In this document: one piece after another, positions 18,361-27,684 of the stretch
Layout: every line of letters starts with the position of its first letter
Position numbering within the stretch: the first letter of the stretch is position 1
Source: Pedobacter cryoconitis
GTDB lineage: Bacteria > Bacteroidota > Bacteroidia > Sphingobacteriales > Sphingobacteriaceae
Reading direction: 5' to 3'
DNA length: 64,000 nucleotides
Assembly (NCBI RefSeq): GCF_003259615.1
Contig: NZ_QLLR01000002.1
Span: 310,001 to 374,000 of the forward strand
Notes under the pieces: generated by a model
The model's database searches: none
Seen by the model: only the letters and a program-made list of their open reading frames with translations
What the model was told of the DNA's origin: nothing
Position numbers and translations under genes: made by a program

Positions 18361-19228
18361 ATACGTTCTCCTGTACCACTGCTTTCCTGGTGGTTAATGT
18401 GGCTCCTGCACTGGCAATAATTACACAGCCGACCGCCAGCCACTGGCTAAACGTCAAAACTTCATGCAATAAAACCAGTCCGTTCAAAGCGGCCACAGCT
18501 GGCTCCATACTCATCAAAATACTGAATGTACGTGCAGGCATTTGCCGCAGCGCATTAATTTCAAGTGTAAAAGGTATTGCACTGGACAAAAGTGCCAATG
18601 CAAGTGCCATTAAAATAAGAGTTGGTGTTAAGTGAGTTAATCCTCCGCTTCCAATTCCAAATGGCGCGACAACCAGGGTAGCAAACAACATTCCTACAGT
18701 CACTACGTCCCCGCCTTTCATAATTTTGGAGATTTTCCCGCCCATCACAATATAACCTGCCCAGAAACCTCCTGCGGTCAGTGCCAGTAAAACACCAATC
18801 AGATCAATTCCTTTATCAGTCCAGGGTGCAATAAGTGCAATCCCTATCCCGGCCAGTAAAATCCATAAATAGTCAGTGATACGTTTAGATCCGAATATGG
18901 CTACAATTAAAGGGCCTACGAATTCAAGTGTAACTCCTAAACCAAGCGGTATTCTTTCAATCGCCATATAGAAAATCAGGTTCATTAAACCCAGTGATAC
19001 TCCATAAGGAATAACTGCTTTCCATTGTTTGGCAGTAAGCTTGGTTAAGTTTGTCCGGTTAACAGCCATCAGGATAACGGCCGAAAGACCAATCCGGAGA
19101 AAGGCTGTACTTTGAGCGCCTAAAACAGGGAATAAGCCTTTGGCAATTGCGGCTCCGCACTGTACACTAATGATAGATAAAAGAACGGCAGGAATTGGAG
19201 GTAGTGTAAAAGATTTATTGTTATTCAT
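18359..19228 (-). CDS. EamA/DMT-family exporter, RhtA-like
   Basis: Drug/metabolite transporter of 289 residues with ten predicted membrane segments in two EamA halves. The opening SIISVQCGAAIAKGLFPVLGA closely resembles the E. coli threonine/homoserine exporter RhtA, so amino-acid export is likely, not shown. Start is ATG 19228; an upstream TTG is weaker. Its upstream region contains a perfect 38-bp inverted repeat shared with the end of the metal-efflux operon. Confidence 0.88.
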   Translation of the reverse strand: MNNNKSFTLPPIPAVLLSIISVQCGAAIAKGLFPVLGAQSTAFLRIGLSAVILMAVNRTNLTKLTAKQWKAVIPYGVSLGLMNLIFYMAIERIPLGLGVTLEFVGPLIVAIFGSKRITDYLWILLAGIGIALIAPWTDKGIDLIGVLLALTAGGFWAGYIVMGGKISKIMKGGDVVTVGMLFATLVVAPFGIGSGGLTHLTPTLILMALALALLSSAIPFTLEINALRQMPARTFSILMSMEPAVAALNGLVLLHEVLTFSQWLAVGCVIIASAGATLTTRKAVVQENV

Positions 19229-19312
19229 TTGCGCCGCAAATTTAGCTATTATTTTCCTCAATTAAATCAGAGTTGAGAAATCAAGTAAACAATAGTGTAA
19301 CGCTTTAAGGAT

Positions 19313-19389
19313 TGTTAGTGGTCGGTGTTGAGAAGGGGTTGGTAAGGCCAATGGCCTTACCAACCCCTTCTCAACACCGACCACTAACA
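19313..19389. repeat. Perfect 38-bp inverted repeat with one-base centre
   Basis: Arms 19313-19350 and 19352-19389 are exact reverse complements, starting TGTTAGTGG and ending in GGCCA next to the single A at 19351. The arm is G/T-rich on one side and more GC-rich than its surroundings. It is flanked by GAT on both sides (19310-19312 and 19390-19392). It lies between the RND pump stop and the exporter start and has no T tract, so it is not a normal terminator. Confidence 0.95.
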
Positions 19390-19408
19390 GATGCGGAACA
19401 GACCTTCC

Positions 19409-22400
19409 TTAAGCTTCAGCGATAGCAGTATAAGGCTTATCTTGTTTCATTACCTTTTTACGGTAAGCCCAGTAAAATACAATCGGGAAGATAAACAGGT
19501 TAAATACAGTATCAGAAATCAACCCTCCTATCACTACTGTAGCCAGTGGTTTAGAGGTTTCAGAACCAATACCTGTTGACATCGCTGCTGGCAATAATCC
19601 AATAGCTGCCATCATCGCAGTCATCACCACCGGACGAATCCGGGATTCCACACCAATTCTAAGCGCATCCACAAACGTCCATTCAGGATGGCTATGCCGC
19701 ATTTCCTTGATGTTTGATTTAAACTTGGTAATCAGAATAACCCCATTCTGCACACAAATTCCAAATAGAGCTATAAACCCGATCCCTGAAGAAATACTAA
19801 AGTTTATTCCCGTGAGCAGCAGTGCAAATACTCCTCCCACAATAGCAAACGGTACATTATTTAAAACGAGCAATGAATCTTTGATAGTTCCGAACAAGAT
19901 AAACAGGACAAAGAAAATCAATAATATACTGATCGGCACCACCTGTGTTAAACGTTTGGTTGCTCTTTGCTGATTCTCAAAATCCCCTGCCCATTCGATA
20001 TGATAACCTTTAGGCAGCTTAACCTGTGCATTCACTTTATCCTGAGCTTCTTTAATGGTACTGCCCATATCACGGCCACGAACAGAAAATTTGATCGCAC
20101 CATATCTTTTGTGCTTATCACGGTAAATCAAACTCGGGCCAACCAGTTTTCTGATATTAGCGATTTCCCTTAACGGAACTTTATTTCCCGAAAGCGTTGG
20201 TACCCGCAAATCACCGATTGCAATCGCATTATTCCTGAAATTTTCAGGATAACGTATCCGCAGGTCAAACTTACGTTCGCCTTCGTAAATTTGTGTAGCC
20301 GCTTTCCCGCCAATAGCGGTTTCAATCACTGCACCAGCATCTGCTGTAGTCACGCCATAAAAGGCCATTTTTTCCTGATCCAGATCAATCCGCAACTCAG
20401 GCTGTCCGAGGTTCCGCATAATACCCAGATCCTCCACGCCCTTCACCTCTTTCATGATCTTGAAGATCTTCTCTTCTTTCTCTTCGACAAATTTGAGATC
20501 ATCCCCAAATAGCTTCACAACAATAGATCCTTTTACCCCAGATACGGCTTCTTCTACGTTATCAGAAATTGGCTGAGAGAAGTTGAGATCAATACCAGGA
20601 AAGAACTTCAGTTTCTCCTGCATGCGCTGAATCAGTTCAGGCTTGCTTTCTTTGCTTTTCCATTCATCTTGTGGGTAGAGATCCACATGAAACTCTAAAT
20701 TATAGAATCCTGTGGCATCTGTTCCGTCATCCGGGCGACCTGTTTGTGAGATCACCTGTTTAACTTCAGGGAAGCTTTTGAAGGTTCTTCGCATATCATT
20801 GGCCAGTTTCACCGATTCACCAAGCGAAGTACTCAAAGGCCCGGTTGCCCGCACATAAATAGTTCCTTCATTGAGTTGCGGTAAAAACTCTGTCCCCAAA
20901 AATTTAAAACAGAAAAGGCTAACTGCCAGCACCACCATTGCAATTGTAAAGGCAACTTTCCTTCCTTTGAAACAGATATTGAACAGTCGCATCGAATTGC
21001 GTGTAATCCACTCGACAAAGAAATTGCGCTTTTCACGGACATTTTTGTTCAATAACACACTTGCCATAACCGGTACTAAAGTAAAGGTCAGAATAAGTGC
21101 GCCTAATAAGGCAAAACCCAATGTCCAGGCTAATGGAGAAAACATTTTACCTTCCACCTTTTCAAAACTGAAGATTGGCAGCAGACCGATAATGATAATC
21201 AGTTTCGCAAAGAAGATACCTTTACCATTGATCAGACAAGCTTCTTTGATCATCCCCAGTTTGCTGAGTTTGTTGAACTTCTCCATCCCCTCTTTCTTCG
21301 CCCGATGATCCAGTACCACAAAGATACCTTCCATCATCACAACCGCTCCATCTATGATAATCCCAAAGTCAATCGCCCCCATCGAGAGTAAGTTGGCAGA
21401 CATGCCTTTAAATTTCAGACAGATAAATGCAAAGAGTAAAGCCAGCGGGATCACAATAGCCACAATAATTGTCGTTCGCCAATCGGCCATAAACAAGAAC
21501 ACGATAACAGTCACAAAAATAATTCCTTCGGCCATGTTATGCAGCACGGTATGTGTTGCAAAATCTACCAGATCTTCCCGGTCATAGAAAGCATTGATTT
21601 TTACATCATCCGGCAAAATACTATTGTTCAGTTCCTCAACTTTTGCTTTAAGGCTTTGAATTACATCATTCGTATTTCCACCTTTCAGCATCACTACGAT
21701 ACCTTCTACGACATCAGGGTCACCATCGCGGCCAACCTGTCCAAGAGGCGGCAAACTTGATTCTGTAACCTCCCCGATATTTTTCACGAAGATTGGCGTA
21801 CCTTTTACATTGTCAACGATGATATTTTTAATCTCATTGATATTATTCAGCAGCCCAATTCCCCTCACCACATAAGCCTGGCCGCTTTGCTCAATCACAT
21901 CACCACCTACATTGATATTACTTTTGGAAACAGCATCGTAAACTTCCAGTGGTGTAACGCCATACTGTACCGCTTTTTCAGGATCAATTGTAATCTGATA
22001 AGCTTTAGTCGGCCCCCCGAAACTATTGACATCTGCCACACCGGGTACTGAACGTATTTCGCGCTCTACTACCCATTCTTCTAATGTTTTAAGTTCCTTA
22101 ACAGAAAGCTTGCTGCTGGTTAAGGTGTACCTGAAAATCTCACCTGTTGGCCCGTAGGGTGGTGAAATTTCAGGCTTGGTCCCTTCTGGTAAATCGGCAT
22201 CACCCAGGTGATTATTTAATTGCAAACGTGCATAATCATACTCGACATTATCCTCAAAAGTGACTTTGACTACCGAAAGGCCAAATAAAGACGAAGATCT
22301 GATGGATGTTTTTTTCTGCGCCGGATTCATTGCGATTTCCAGCGGCCGGGTTACAAATTTCTCGACCTCTTCAGCACTACGGCCGGGCCACTGCGTAATA

Positions 22401-22555
22401 ATGGTCAGTGAAGTATTGGTTACATCGGGAAACGCATCAATCGCGATGCTTTTAAAACTGAAGTATCCTCCAACCAGGAGCAGGAACGTCATGAAAAATA
22501 TAAAGAACTTATTCTTAAGAGAAAAAGCCAGTACTGATTTAATTACTTTATTCAT
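19409..22555 (-). CDS. CzcA/CusA-family heavy-metal RND efflux pump
   Basis: Inner-membrane proton-driven pump that moves divalent or monovalent metals out through a tripartite complex; 1048 residues. Twelve membrane segments with two large periplasmic loops. The TM4 signature DFGxxxDGA at 396-404 (D396, D402) is typical of HME-RND pumps. Third gene of an operon: TolC-like channel, adaptor, then this pump (32 bases after the adaptor). The DFG/DGA pattern leans to CzcA-type (Co, Zn, Cd) but Cu/Ag cannot be excluded. A histidine kinase and regulator lie upstream on the same strand. Confidence 0.95.
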   Translation of the reverse strand: MNKVIKSVLAFSLKNKFFIFFMTFLLLVGGYFSFKSIAIDAFPDVTNTSLTIITQWPGRSAEEVEKFVTRPLEIAMNPAQKKTSIRSSSLFGLSVVKVTFEDNVEYDYARLQLNNHLGDADLPEGTKPEISPPYGPTGEIFRYTLTSSKLSVKELKTLEEWVVEREIRSVPGVADVNSFGGPTKAYQITIDPEKAVQYGVTPLEVYDAVSKSNINVGGDVIEQSGQAYVVRGIGLLNNINEIKNIIVDNVKGTPIFVKNIGEVTESSLPPLGQVGRDGDPDVVEGIVVMLKGGNTNDVIQSLKAKVEELNNSILPDDVKINAFYDREDLVDFATHTVLHNMAEGIIFVTVIVFLFMADWRTTIIVAIVIPLALLFAFICLKFKGMSANLLSMGAIDFGIIIDGAVVMMEGIFVVLDHRAKKEGMEKFNKLSKLGMIKEACLINGKGIFFAKLIIIIGLLPIFSFEKVEGKMFSPLAWTLGFALLGALILTFTLVPVMASVLLNKNVREKRNFFVEWITRNSMRLFNICFKGRKVAFTIAMVVLAVSLFCFKFLGTEFLPQLNEGTIYVRATGPLSTSLGESVKLANDMRRTFKSFPEVKQVISQTGRPDDGTDATGFYNLEFHVDLYPQDEWKSKESKPELIQRMQEKLKFFPGIDLNFSQPISDNVEEAVSGVKGSIVVKLFGDDLKFVEEKEEKIFKIMKEVKGVEDLGIMRNLGQPELRIDLDQEKMAFYGVTTADAGAVIETAIGGKAATQIYEGERKFDLRIRYPENFRNNAIAIGDLRVPTLSGNKVPLREIANIRKLVGPSLIYRDKHKRYGAIKFSVRGRDMGSTIKEAQDKVNAQVKLPKGYHIEWAGDFENQQRATKRLTQVVPISILLIFFVLFILFGTIKDSLLVLNNVPFAIVGGVFALLLTGINFSISSGIGFIALFGICVQNGVILITKFKSNIKEMRHSHPEWTFVDALRIGVESRIRPVVMTAMMAAIGLLPAAMSTGIGSETSKPLATVVIGGLISDTVFNLFIFPIVFYWAYRKKVMKQDKPYTAIAEA

Positions 22556-22587
22556 TGCTTGAATTTAAACAGGTTAAGCGGATCATG

Positions 22588-23682
22588 TTATTTCAGAGAT
22601 TCGTACAGGAACAACTGTCTTGAGGCAATAATCTGATCGCCGGGTTTTAAGCCTTCACTGATATAAGCGCGGTCTTCTACACGTTTGGAAACCGTGATCG
22701 GCTGTATACGTACCTGCGATTTACCATCTTTGACGACCACATAATTCCGGTCATTATCCAGCACAATAGAACGGGTATTGATCAACGGCAGGTTCTCTCC
22801 CGATTTTGCCTGTACTACGACATTGGCAAACATTTGCGGCTTCAGCAAATTCCCGGGATTACTGATTTTCACACGGGCACGCATTAATTTGTTGTCCTTG
22901 TCAATCATATTGTACACTTTATCAATTTTCCCGGTGAAGACTTTCCCCGGATAAGCCAGTGTAGTAATTTGAACCGGGTAACCTGTTTGTACACTTGTAA
23001 TGTCAGATTCGTAAATATTAACGATGATATAAACCGAAGAAAGATCGGCGATGGTAAACAGGTTTTCTGTATTGTCTGCTCTCACCTGCATGTTACTGGT
23101 GATGTTTTTCTCTACAATATATCCGCTGATCGGGGCTTTGATCAGGTATCCCCGTTTGTCACTTTTATTGATTGACATCACAGAATTTGCCCGGCTATTT
23201 TCTGCTGATGCCTTTTGATAGTCTGATTTTGCCTGTTCCAGATCTTTGCCCGAAGCCAGTCCGCTCTGGTATAGGTCTTTGGTAGCTTCCAGTGTTCTTT
23301 TGGTATCCCTTAAATCTGCTTCTGCACTAATCAGGTCTTTAGAGTAACCAGCAACTTCCACACTGTGCATACTGGCAAGCGTTTGTCCTTTGCTCACTAC
23401 ATCTCCTAAAAGTACATTCACATTTTCTGTGATCCCGCTCACCATAGGATAAATTTTAGCGACCTTATTTTCATCAGGTTCTATCGTTCCGGTCAGGGTA
23501 ATCTGAGAAACCGCGCTGGCCTGCTGAACGGTATCTACCAACAGACTGCCCAATAAACTATCTGTGACCTTAAACTTATTATCCTCAGGTTTTGAGGCTG
23601 CATCATGACGTGTGCAAGACGAGAATAATAAAGTGGCAGTACCAAATGCAGCTGCCAGCGTAAATATTTTATAAGTGTGCAT
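22588..23682 (-). CDS. Periplasmic adaptor (membrane fusion) lipoprotein of the metal RND pump
   Basis: 364 residues. Links the RND pump to the outer-membrane channel. Signal peptide with lipobox FSSC (Cys about 23), then lipoyl-like and beta-barrel domains split by a helical hairpin (LISAEADLRDTKRTLEATKDLY). The core IKAPISGYIVEKNITSNMQV is the barrel/lipoyl junction of CusB/CzcB types. It ends 32 bases before the pump and starts 9 bases after the channel gene. Confidence 0.93.
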   Translation of the reverse strand: MHTYKIFTLAAAFGTATLLFSSCTRHDAASKPEDNKFKVTDSLLGSLLVDTVQQASAVSQITLTGTIEPDENKVAKIYPMVSGITENVNVLLGDVVSKGQTLASMHSVEVAGYSKDLISAEADLRDTKRTLEATKDLYQSGLASGKDLEQAKSDYQKASAENSRANSVMSINKSDKRGYLIKAPISGYIVEKNITSNMQVRADNTENLFTIADLSSVYIIVNIYESDITSVQTGYPVQITTLAYPGKVFTGKIDKVYNMIDKDNKLMRARVKISNPGNLLKPQMFANVVVQAKSGENLPLINTRSIVLDNDRNYVVVKDGKSQVRIQPITVSKRVEDRAYISEGLKPGDQIIASRQLFLYESLK

Positions 23683-23691
23683 ATAAAGAGG

Positions 23692-25002
23692 TTATTGCTG
23701 ATTAAAGAATGGAGTACCTGTAACGAAATTCAACTGTTCTAACGAGCTGATGCGATTAAGCTGCAGATTGTTCAGCTGGATTGCATTGGTTTTATAGGAA
23801 TCATAGAAATCAAGAAATTCAAGCAGGCTGATGTTATGTTTTTCATAGCTCTTATAAACTTCTTCGATCAGGTGGGTAAAGTCTGTTTTAAACTTAGGGT
23901 CAAAGCTGTTATAAAGCCTTTCCAGTCTGTCTGCAGCCTGATAACTATTATCCAGATCGCTTTGCAGCTGATCTTCTTGTTGCGCTAAAGCATTTTTACT
24001 GACATCAATTGCAACCTTTGCCTGCCTGATATTTCCCTGGTTCCGGTTAAAAAGAGGAAGCGGTATACTAATTCCAAGCCCGGTGTAATTGGGGGTATAA
24101 CCTGCAAAACGGTCATAAGTAATCGACATGGTAACATCCGGTATAGCCATCGACTTTTGAAGCCTGAGGTTCAGGTTACTGGATTCAATAACAGAATGCG
24201 AAAGTTTTAAATCGTACCGGTTAGTATAAGCAGAATCAAGGAGTTTTTTATAGGTAACCTGCTGTAATACGTCTTTACCGTCCAGATTGAATTCAAGCTG
24301 AGGGATGATATGTACGTTGGCACTGGTACGGGTTAACAGTTTAAACTCACTTTGTACATCATCTATGTCGTCTTTTAGTTCATTGAGTTCTGATTGAAGC
24401 GTGTACAATTGAGATTGAATCCTGAGTACTTCTTTCAGTGCAATATTCTCTTTGGCATATTGCTGTTTGAATCCAACCAGTGTTTTTGATAGGGAGCTGA
24501 TCTCTTTGGCATATACTTTTGCAGATTGCTCTTGATAGTAGATCTTATAAAAATCTGTTCTCAAAGTATATTTAAGGGTACGCAAAAGATCAAAAAGCTG
24601 AAATTCTGCCTGCTGCACGCCCATTTTGGCCAAATGGATATTCTTGTTCCGTTTACCTGCGGTTTGAAAGAGCTGGGTGATACTTGCCGCGCGCTGCCCG
24701 GTTTGTTTGCTGACATCCAGGATCCGCTTATTTTCGGAATTGTATAAGATGTTCTCATAGGATACTTCCGGGTTATCAAATAGCCTGGCAGTAATCACCT
24801 GCGCCCTGGCATCGTCAATATTATATTGACCGGCAATTAAACTCAGATTATTTTTGAGAAACAGATCTTCGGCCTGTTTGATTGTGATATTTAATGAATC
24901 ACGCGTATCATTTCTGCCGTCATCCCTTGCAATTACTGAATCAATTCCGGTAAAACCACAGAGATTTACCAGCAATACAGGGAGCACAAATTTCAATTGC
25001 AT
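23692..25002 (-). CDS. TolC-family outer-membrane efflux channel (CzcC-like)
   Basis: 436 residues; signal peptide followed by long helices carrying the two OEP repeats of TolC-type channels (for example LKDDIDDVQSEFKLLTRTS and LFNRNQGNIRQAKVAIDVSK). First gene of the channel-adaptor-pump operon. It has its own -7 promoter element and repeated CATTAGAA sites upstream. The metal specificity is set by the other two subunits. Confidence 0.92.
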   Translation of the reverse strand: MQLKFVLPVLLVNLCGFTGIDSVIARDDGRNDTRDSLNITIKQAEDLFLKNNLSLIAGQYNIDDARAQVITARLFDNPEVSYENILYNSENKRILDVSKQTGQRAASITQLFQTAGKRNKNIHLAKMGVQQAEFQLFDLLRTLKYTLRTDFYKIYYQEQSAKVYAKEISSLSKTLVGFKQQYAKENIALKEVLRIQSQLYTLQSELNELKDDIDDVQSEFKLLTRTSANVHIIPQLEFNLDGKDVLQQVTYKKLLDSAYTNRYDLKLSHSVIESSNLNLRLQKSMAIPDVTMSITYDRFAGYTPNYTGLGISIPLPLFNRNQGNIRQAKVAIDVSKNALAQQEDQLQSDLDNSYQAADRLERLYNSFDPKFKTDFTHLIEEVYKSYEKHNISLLEFLDFYDSYKTNAIQLNNLQLNRISSLEQLNFVTGTPFFNQQ

Positions 25003-25021
25003 AGCTTTATTATTTTAACAA

Positions 25022-25029
25022 CAAAGCTA
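25022..25029 (-). promoter_or_regulatory. -7 promoter element of the metal-efflux operon
   Basis: Read on the minus strand it is TAGCTTTG, an exact TAnnTTTG, 20 bases from the channel-gene start. It lies inside an inverted repeat ATAGCTTT (25001-25008) / AAAGCTAT (25023-25030) that spans the start codon. Confidence 0.5.
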
Positions 25030-25071
25030 TAGTATGCGTATTAGGGAGTACTTAAAGGTAGATTATACAGG

Positions 25072-25090
25072 CATTAGAAGTTCATTAGAA
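25072..25090 (-). promoter_or_regulatory. Direct repeat, candidate response-regulator site
   Basis: TTCTAATG-AAC-TTCTAATG on the minus strand: two identical 8-mers with 11-base spacing, one helical turn, the usual arrangement for OmpR-type dimers. It lies about 40 bases upstream of the -7 element. Similar CATTAA motifs lie upstream of the regulator gene. Confidence 0.4.
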
Positions 25091-25204
25091 AGACTTAATG
25101 TGAGCATCAGGCACTCCAAATCCCGAGTCTCTGGAAAAAGAAATTATATTTATTGGATTGACAATTGTAAATTATAAAACATTACAATTCACCTGTACAA
25201 TTCC

Positions 25205-25381
25205 ATGAGCTATTCCAAGACATCTTTTATTTTAAAAATAGGCTTCTCCTTATTTTTTTTTATGAGCCTAATGTTTTCCTCTAATCCAGATCTGACTGTA
25301 CCCATCAAAAGTTTAATCGCAGTGATTTATATTGTTCTATTGTATTTTGCGGCCAAAAAGGAATTGAGAAAGGTGCAATAG
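25205..25381 (+). CDS. Possible 58-residue small membrane protein
   Basis: ATG to TAG, 58 codons. Two hydrophobic segments (about residues 9-25, FILKIGFSLFFFMSLMF, and 36-49, SLIAVIYIVLLYFA) with a basic tail KKELRKVQ, so an inside-in hairpin topology is likely. It lies in the 406-base gap between the efflux operon and its histidine kinase, on the opposite strand. Small membrane proteins often partner pumps or kinases. No family was recognised and chance cannot be excluded. Confidence 0.45.
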   Translation: MSYSKTSFILKIGFSLFFFMSLMFSSNPDLTVPIKSLIAVIYIVLLYFAAKKELRKVQ

Positions 25382-25408
25382 GTTGAAACTTTAAGAATTA
25401 TGATCAGC

Positions 25409-26764
25409 CTAATTTATTGGCAGGTAAACATAAAATATAGTGCCCTGGCCCAAAACGGATTCTACTTGTATAGAACCGTTGTGCTGCTTCACAATATTAT
25501 TGGTTAGAGAAAGACCAATACCATAGCCTGAAAAATTCAAAGCATTGGCTGAACGGTAAAAGGGCTGAAATATCTTTTTAATATCTGCTGCACTAATACC
25601 AATACCAAGGTCTTTAATCGCGATAACCATCTGTTGATTCTTATAACTTACTGTACATAAAACTTCCTGACCTACAGAGAATTTAATCGCATTTTTAAGA
25701 ATATTATTAATGGCAATAAATAACAACTGCCTGTTTCCTTGTAAGGTTCTTTTAGACTGATCGGCTGGTAAATCATAAACAATTTTAATAGGATCAGTAT
25801 TCGTTTTAAAGGCCAGTTCATCTGCAATTTCCCAGATCAGCTCGTCTATTCTTATACTTTGAAAGTCTTTGTTATCTAAATTGGTTTGCATCAGCTCCAT
25901 TAAACTATTGATGATATAGTTTAACCTTTCCACACTGCCTACAATTTCCTGTAAAGCATGCTTATACTCTTCAGGACTACGCTCTTTCATTAAAGTGATT
26001 TCAGCCTCTCCTAATATGGAAGTAATCGGTGTCCGCAATTCGTGGGAAGCATTCGCAACAAATGACTTCTGACTTTCAAAAGATTGCTCCAGATGTTCCA
26101 GCAATTGATTAATAGCGGAAGATAAATTATCTGTTTCGTCAGTTTTTGAATGGTTAACAGCTAACCTGTGGTGTAAGCTGGATGCCCTGATCCTTTTCAG
26201 GTTATCTGTAATGGAAACGATAGGCTGCAAAGAAATACGCGCAAATATACGCCCTATGAAAAAAGTGATAAATAAAGAACTGATAAAGAAGGCAGTCATA
26301 ATCAGCCGGAGCTGCTCCATATCATGTAAGCCGCGGTCATCAATCGCAGAAACTACAACGATAAAATTACCCGAGTTATCCGGATAGTAAATACCTGTGA
26401 TCTGTGTTTCTCCCTGCCTTAAATGAATGGATTTCTTTTTAACGATCTGTGCCAATAAATCATGTTTCCAGCTAATAGAGTCTTCCCTGGTGAATTTAGA
26501 GTTAAACTTATCGTCATAAACCCGGATAGATTCATGGGTGAGCGACTGCGGAAATTTTTTGGCTACCTGCCGGAATATATCTTTTGATAAGTTGTCTTCT
26601 GCAAGGTAAAACTGCGCAACTGTTACAGCCCTTTCATCGAGCTTATTCATAAAAGATTTTAAACGATTATGTTCTACCAGGACATAAATACCTGTTAAGA
26701 CCACCAAAAGTAAAATGGCGAACATAAAGGTAAATTGCAGTGACAGTCTGTTTTTAACTTTCAT
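25409..26764 (-). CDS. Sensor histidine kinase of the metal-efflux two-component system
   Basis: 451 residues. TM1 at about 10-30, a periplasmic domain (about 31-150), TM2 at about 154-172, HAMP, then DHp with H241 in NASHELRTP, and a full HATPase with GIGISAADIKKIF and GYGIGLSLTNNIV. CusS-like arrangement. Located 24 bases after its regulator and next to the RND operon, so it probably senses periplasmic metal and controls that operon. No obvious metal-binding cluster was spotted in the sensor domain. Confidence 0.94.
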   Translation of the reverse strand: MKVKNRLSLQFTFMFAILLLVVLTGIYVLVEHNRLKSFMNKLDERAVTVAQFYLAEDNLSKDIFRQVAKKFPQSLTHESIRVYDDKFNSKFTREDSISWKHDLLAQIVKKKSIHLRQGETQITGIYYPDNSGNFIVVVSAIDDRGLHDMEQLRLIMTAFFISSLFITFFIGRIFARISLQPIVSITDNLKRIRASSLHHRLAVNHSKTDETDNLSSAINQLLEHLEQSFESQKSFVANASHELRTPITSILGEAEITLMKERSPEEYKHALQEIVGSVERLNYIINSLMELMQTNLDNKDFQSIRIDELIWEIADELAFKTNTDPIKIVYDLPADQSKRTLQGNRQLLFIAINNILKNAIKFSVGQEVLCTVSYKNQQMVIAIKDLGIGISAADIKKIFQPFYRSANALNFSGYGIGLSLTNNIVKQHNGSIQVESVLGQGTIFYVYLPIN

Positions 26765-26787
26765 CGGGACAGCTTTTGCTTCATTAA

Positions 26788-27459
26788 TTATCCTTTGATC
26801 ACATAACCCATTCCAATCACAGTATGGATTAGTGGCTGATCAAATCCTTTATCAATTTTAGCACGCAGGTAATTAATGTAAACGTCAATCAGGTTGGTCC
26901 CCCTGTTGAATGAGATTCCCCAAACTGCTTCCGCAATATAAACTCTGGATAATACGCGCTCTTTATTAGCCATCAGGACTTCCAGCAGTGTAAACTCTTT
27001 AGCAGATAGAATGATATTTTTGCCGTTACGGGTGACTGTCTTTTTATAACAATCCATTTCCAGATCGTGAATTCTAAAGATAGTTCCTGGTAATACCTGG
27101 TCTCTGCGTCTGCCTAAAGCTTTGATGCGGGCCAGTAATTCTGCAAAGTGAAAGGGTTTAGTTAAATAATCGTCGGCACCGTTTTCCAGTCCCTGTACTT
27201 TATCACTTACTGTATTTAAAGCAGAAAGCATCAGAATAGGAACTTCCTTTTTTAACTGCCTGATTTGCTTGCAAACTTCCATGCCATTCAGATAAGGAAG
27301 GATAACATCCAATATAATCAGTTCATAATCATTCTCCAGGGCCATTTTACATCCCATATTTCCATCGTAAGCGACGGTTACGGTATTCAGTTGTTCCTCC
27401 AGCCCCTTTTTAATAAATGCAGCAACCTTTGGCTCGTCTTCAATCATTAAAATATTCAT
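26788..27459 (-). CDS. OmpR/PhoB-type response regulator of the metal-efflux system
   Basis: 223 residues. Receiver with acidic pocket E7/D8 and phosphoacceptor D51 in LIILDVILP, K-switch in LTKPFHF, then a winged helix (about 128-223) ending VYINYLRAKIDKGF. Upstream of its kinase gene in one unit. CusR-like; likely targets are the efflux operon and itself, where CATTA-type repeats occur. Confidence 0.95.
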   Translation of the reverse strand: MNILMIEDEPKVAAFIKKGLEEQLNTVTVAYDGNMGCKMALENDYELIILDVILPYLNGMEVCKQIRQLKKEVPILMLSALNTVSDKVQGLENGADDYLTKPFHFAELLARIKALGRRRDQVLPGTIFRIHDLEMDCYKKTVTRNGKNIILSAKEFTLLEVLMANKERVLSRVYIAEAVWGISFNRGTNLIDVYINYLRAKIDKGFDQPLIHTVIGMGYVIKG

Positions 27460-27527
27460 TTTCCTGGTAATTATGAGTGCATATTGATTGCCTCAAAGAT
27501 ACCCCTAACGAATAGATTTTTAACCTA

Positions 27528-27545
27528 CATTAAAGGATTTTAATG
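27528..27545. promoter_or_regulatory. Inverted repeat upstream of the response regulator
   Basis: CATTAAA-GGAT-TTTAATG, perfect 7-bp arms, 68 bases before the regulator start. Shares the CATTA core with the direct repeat ahead of the efflux operon. Confidence 0.4.
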
Positions 27546-27650
27546 TTGATTATCAATTTATTAGCTAAAATAAGGGTTGAAAGTTGAATAGCTCTGAGAA
27601 TGAAGCTTATGGAGATTAAAACAACATTAAAACAGAGGCCGGGAAATGAG

Positions 27651-27677
27651 GCGGCCCCCGGAAAAACCAGGAGCCGC
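27651..27677 (-). terminator. Weak hairpin after the ClC gene
   Basis: GCGGC (27651-27655) pairs with GCCGC (27673-27677), extended by two further pairs past a wobble. No T tract follows. Confidence 0.35.
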
Positions 27678-27684
27678 TAAAAAT

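Noticed and set aside
19313..19389. The long inverted repeat as an ordinary rho-independent terminator
   Set aside because: The stem is far longer than usual terminators and is not followed by a T run on either strand.
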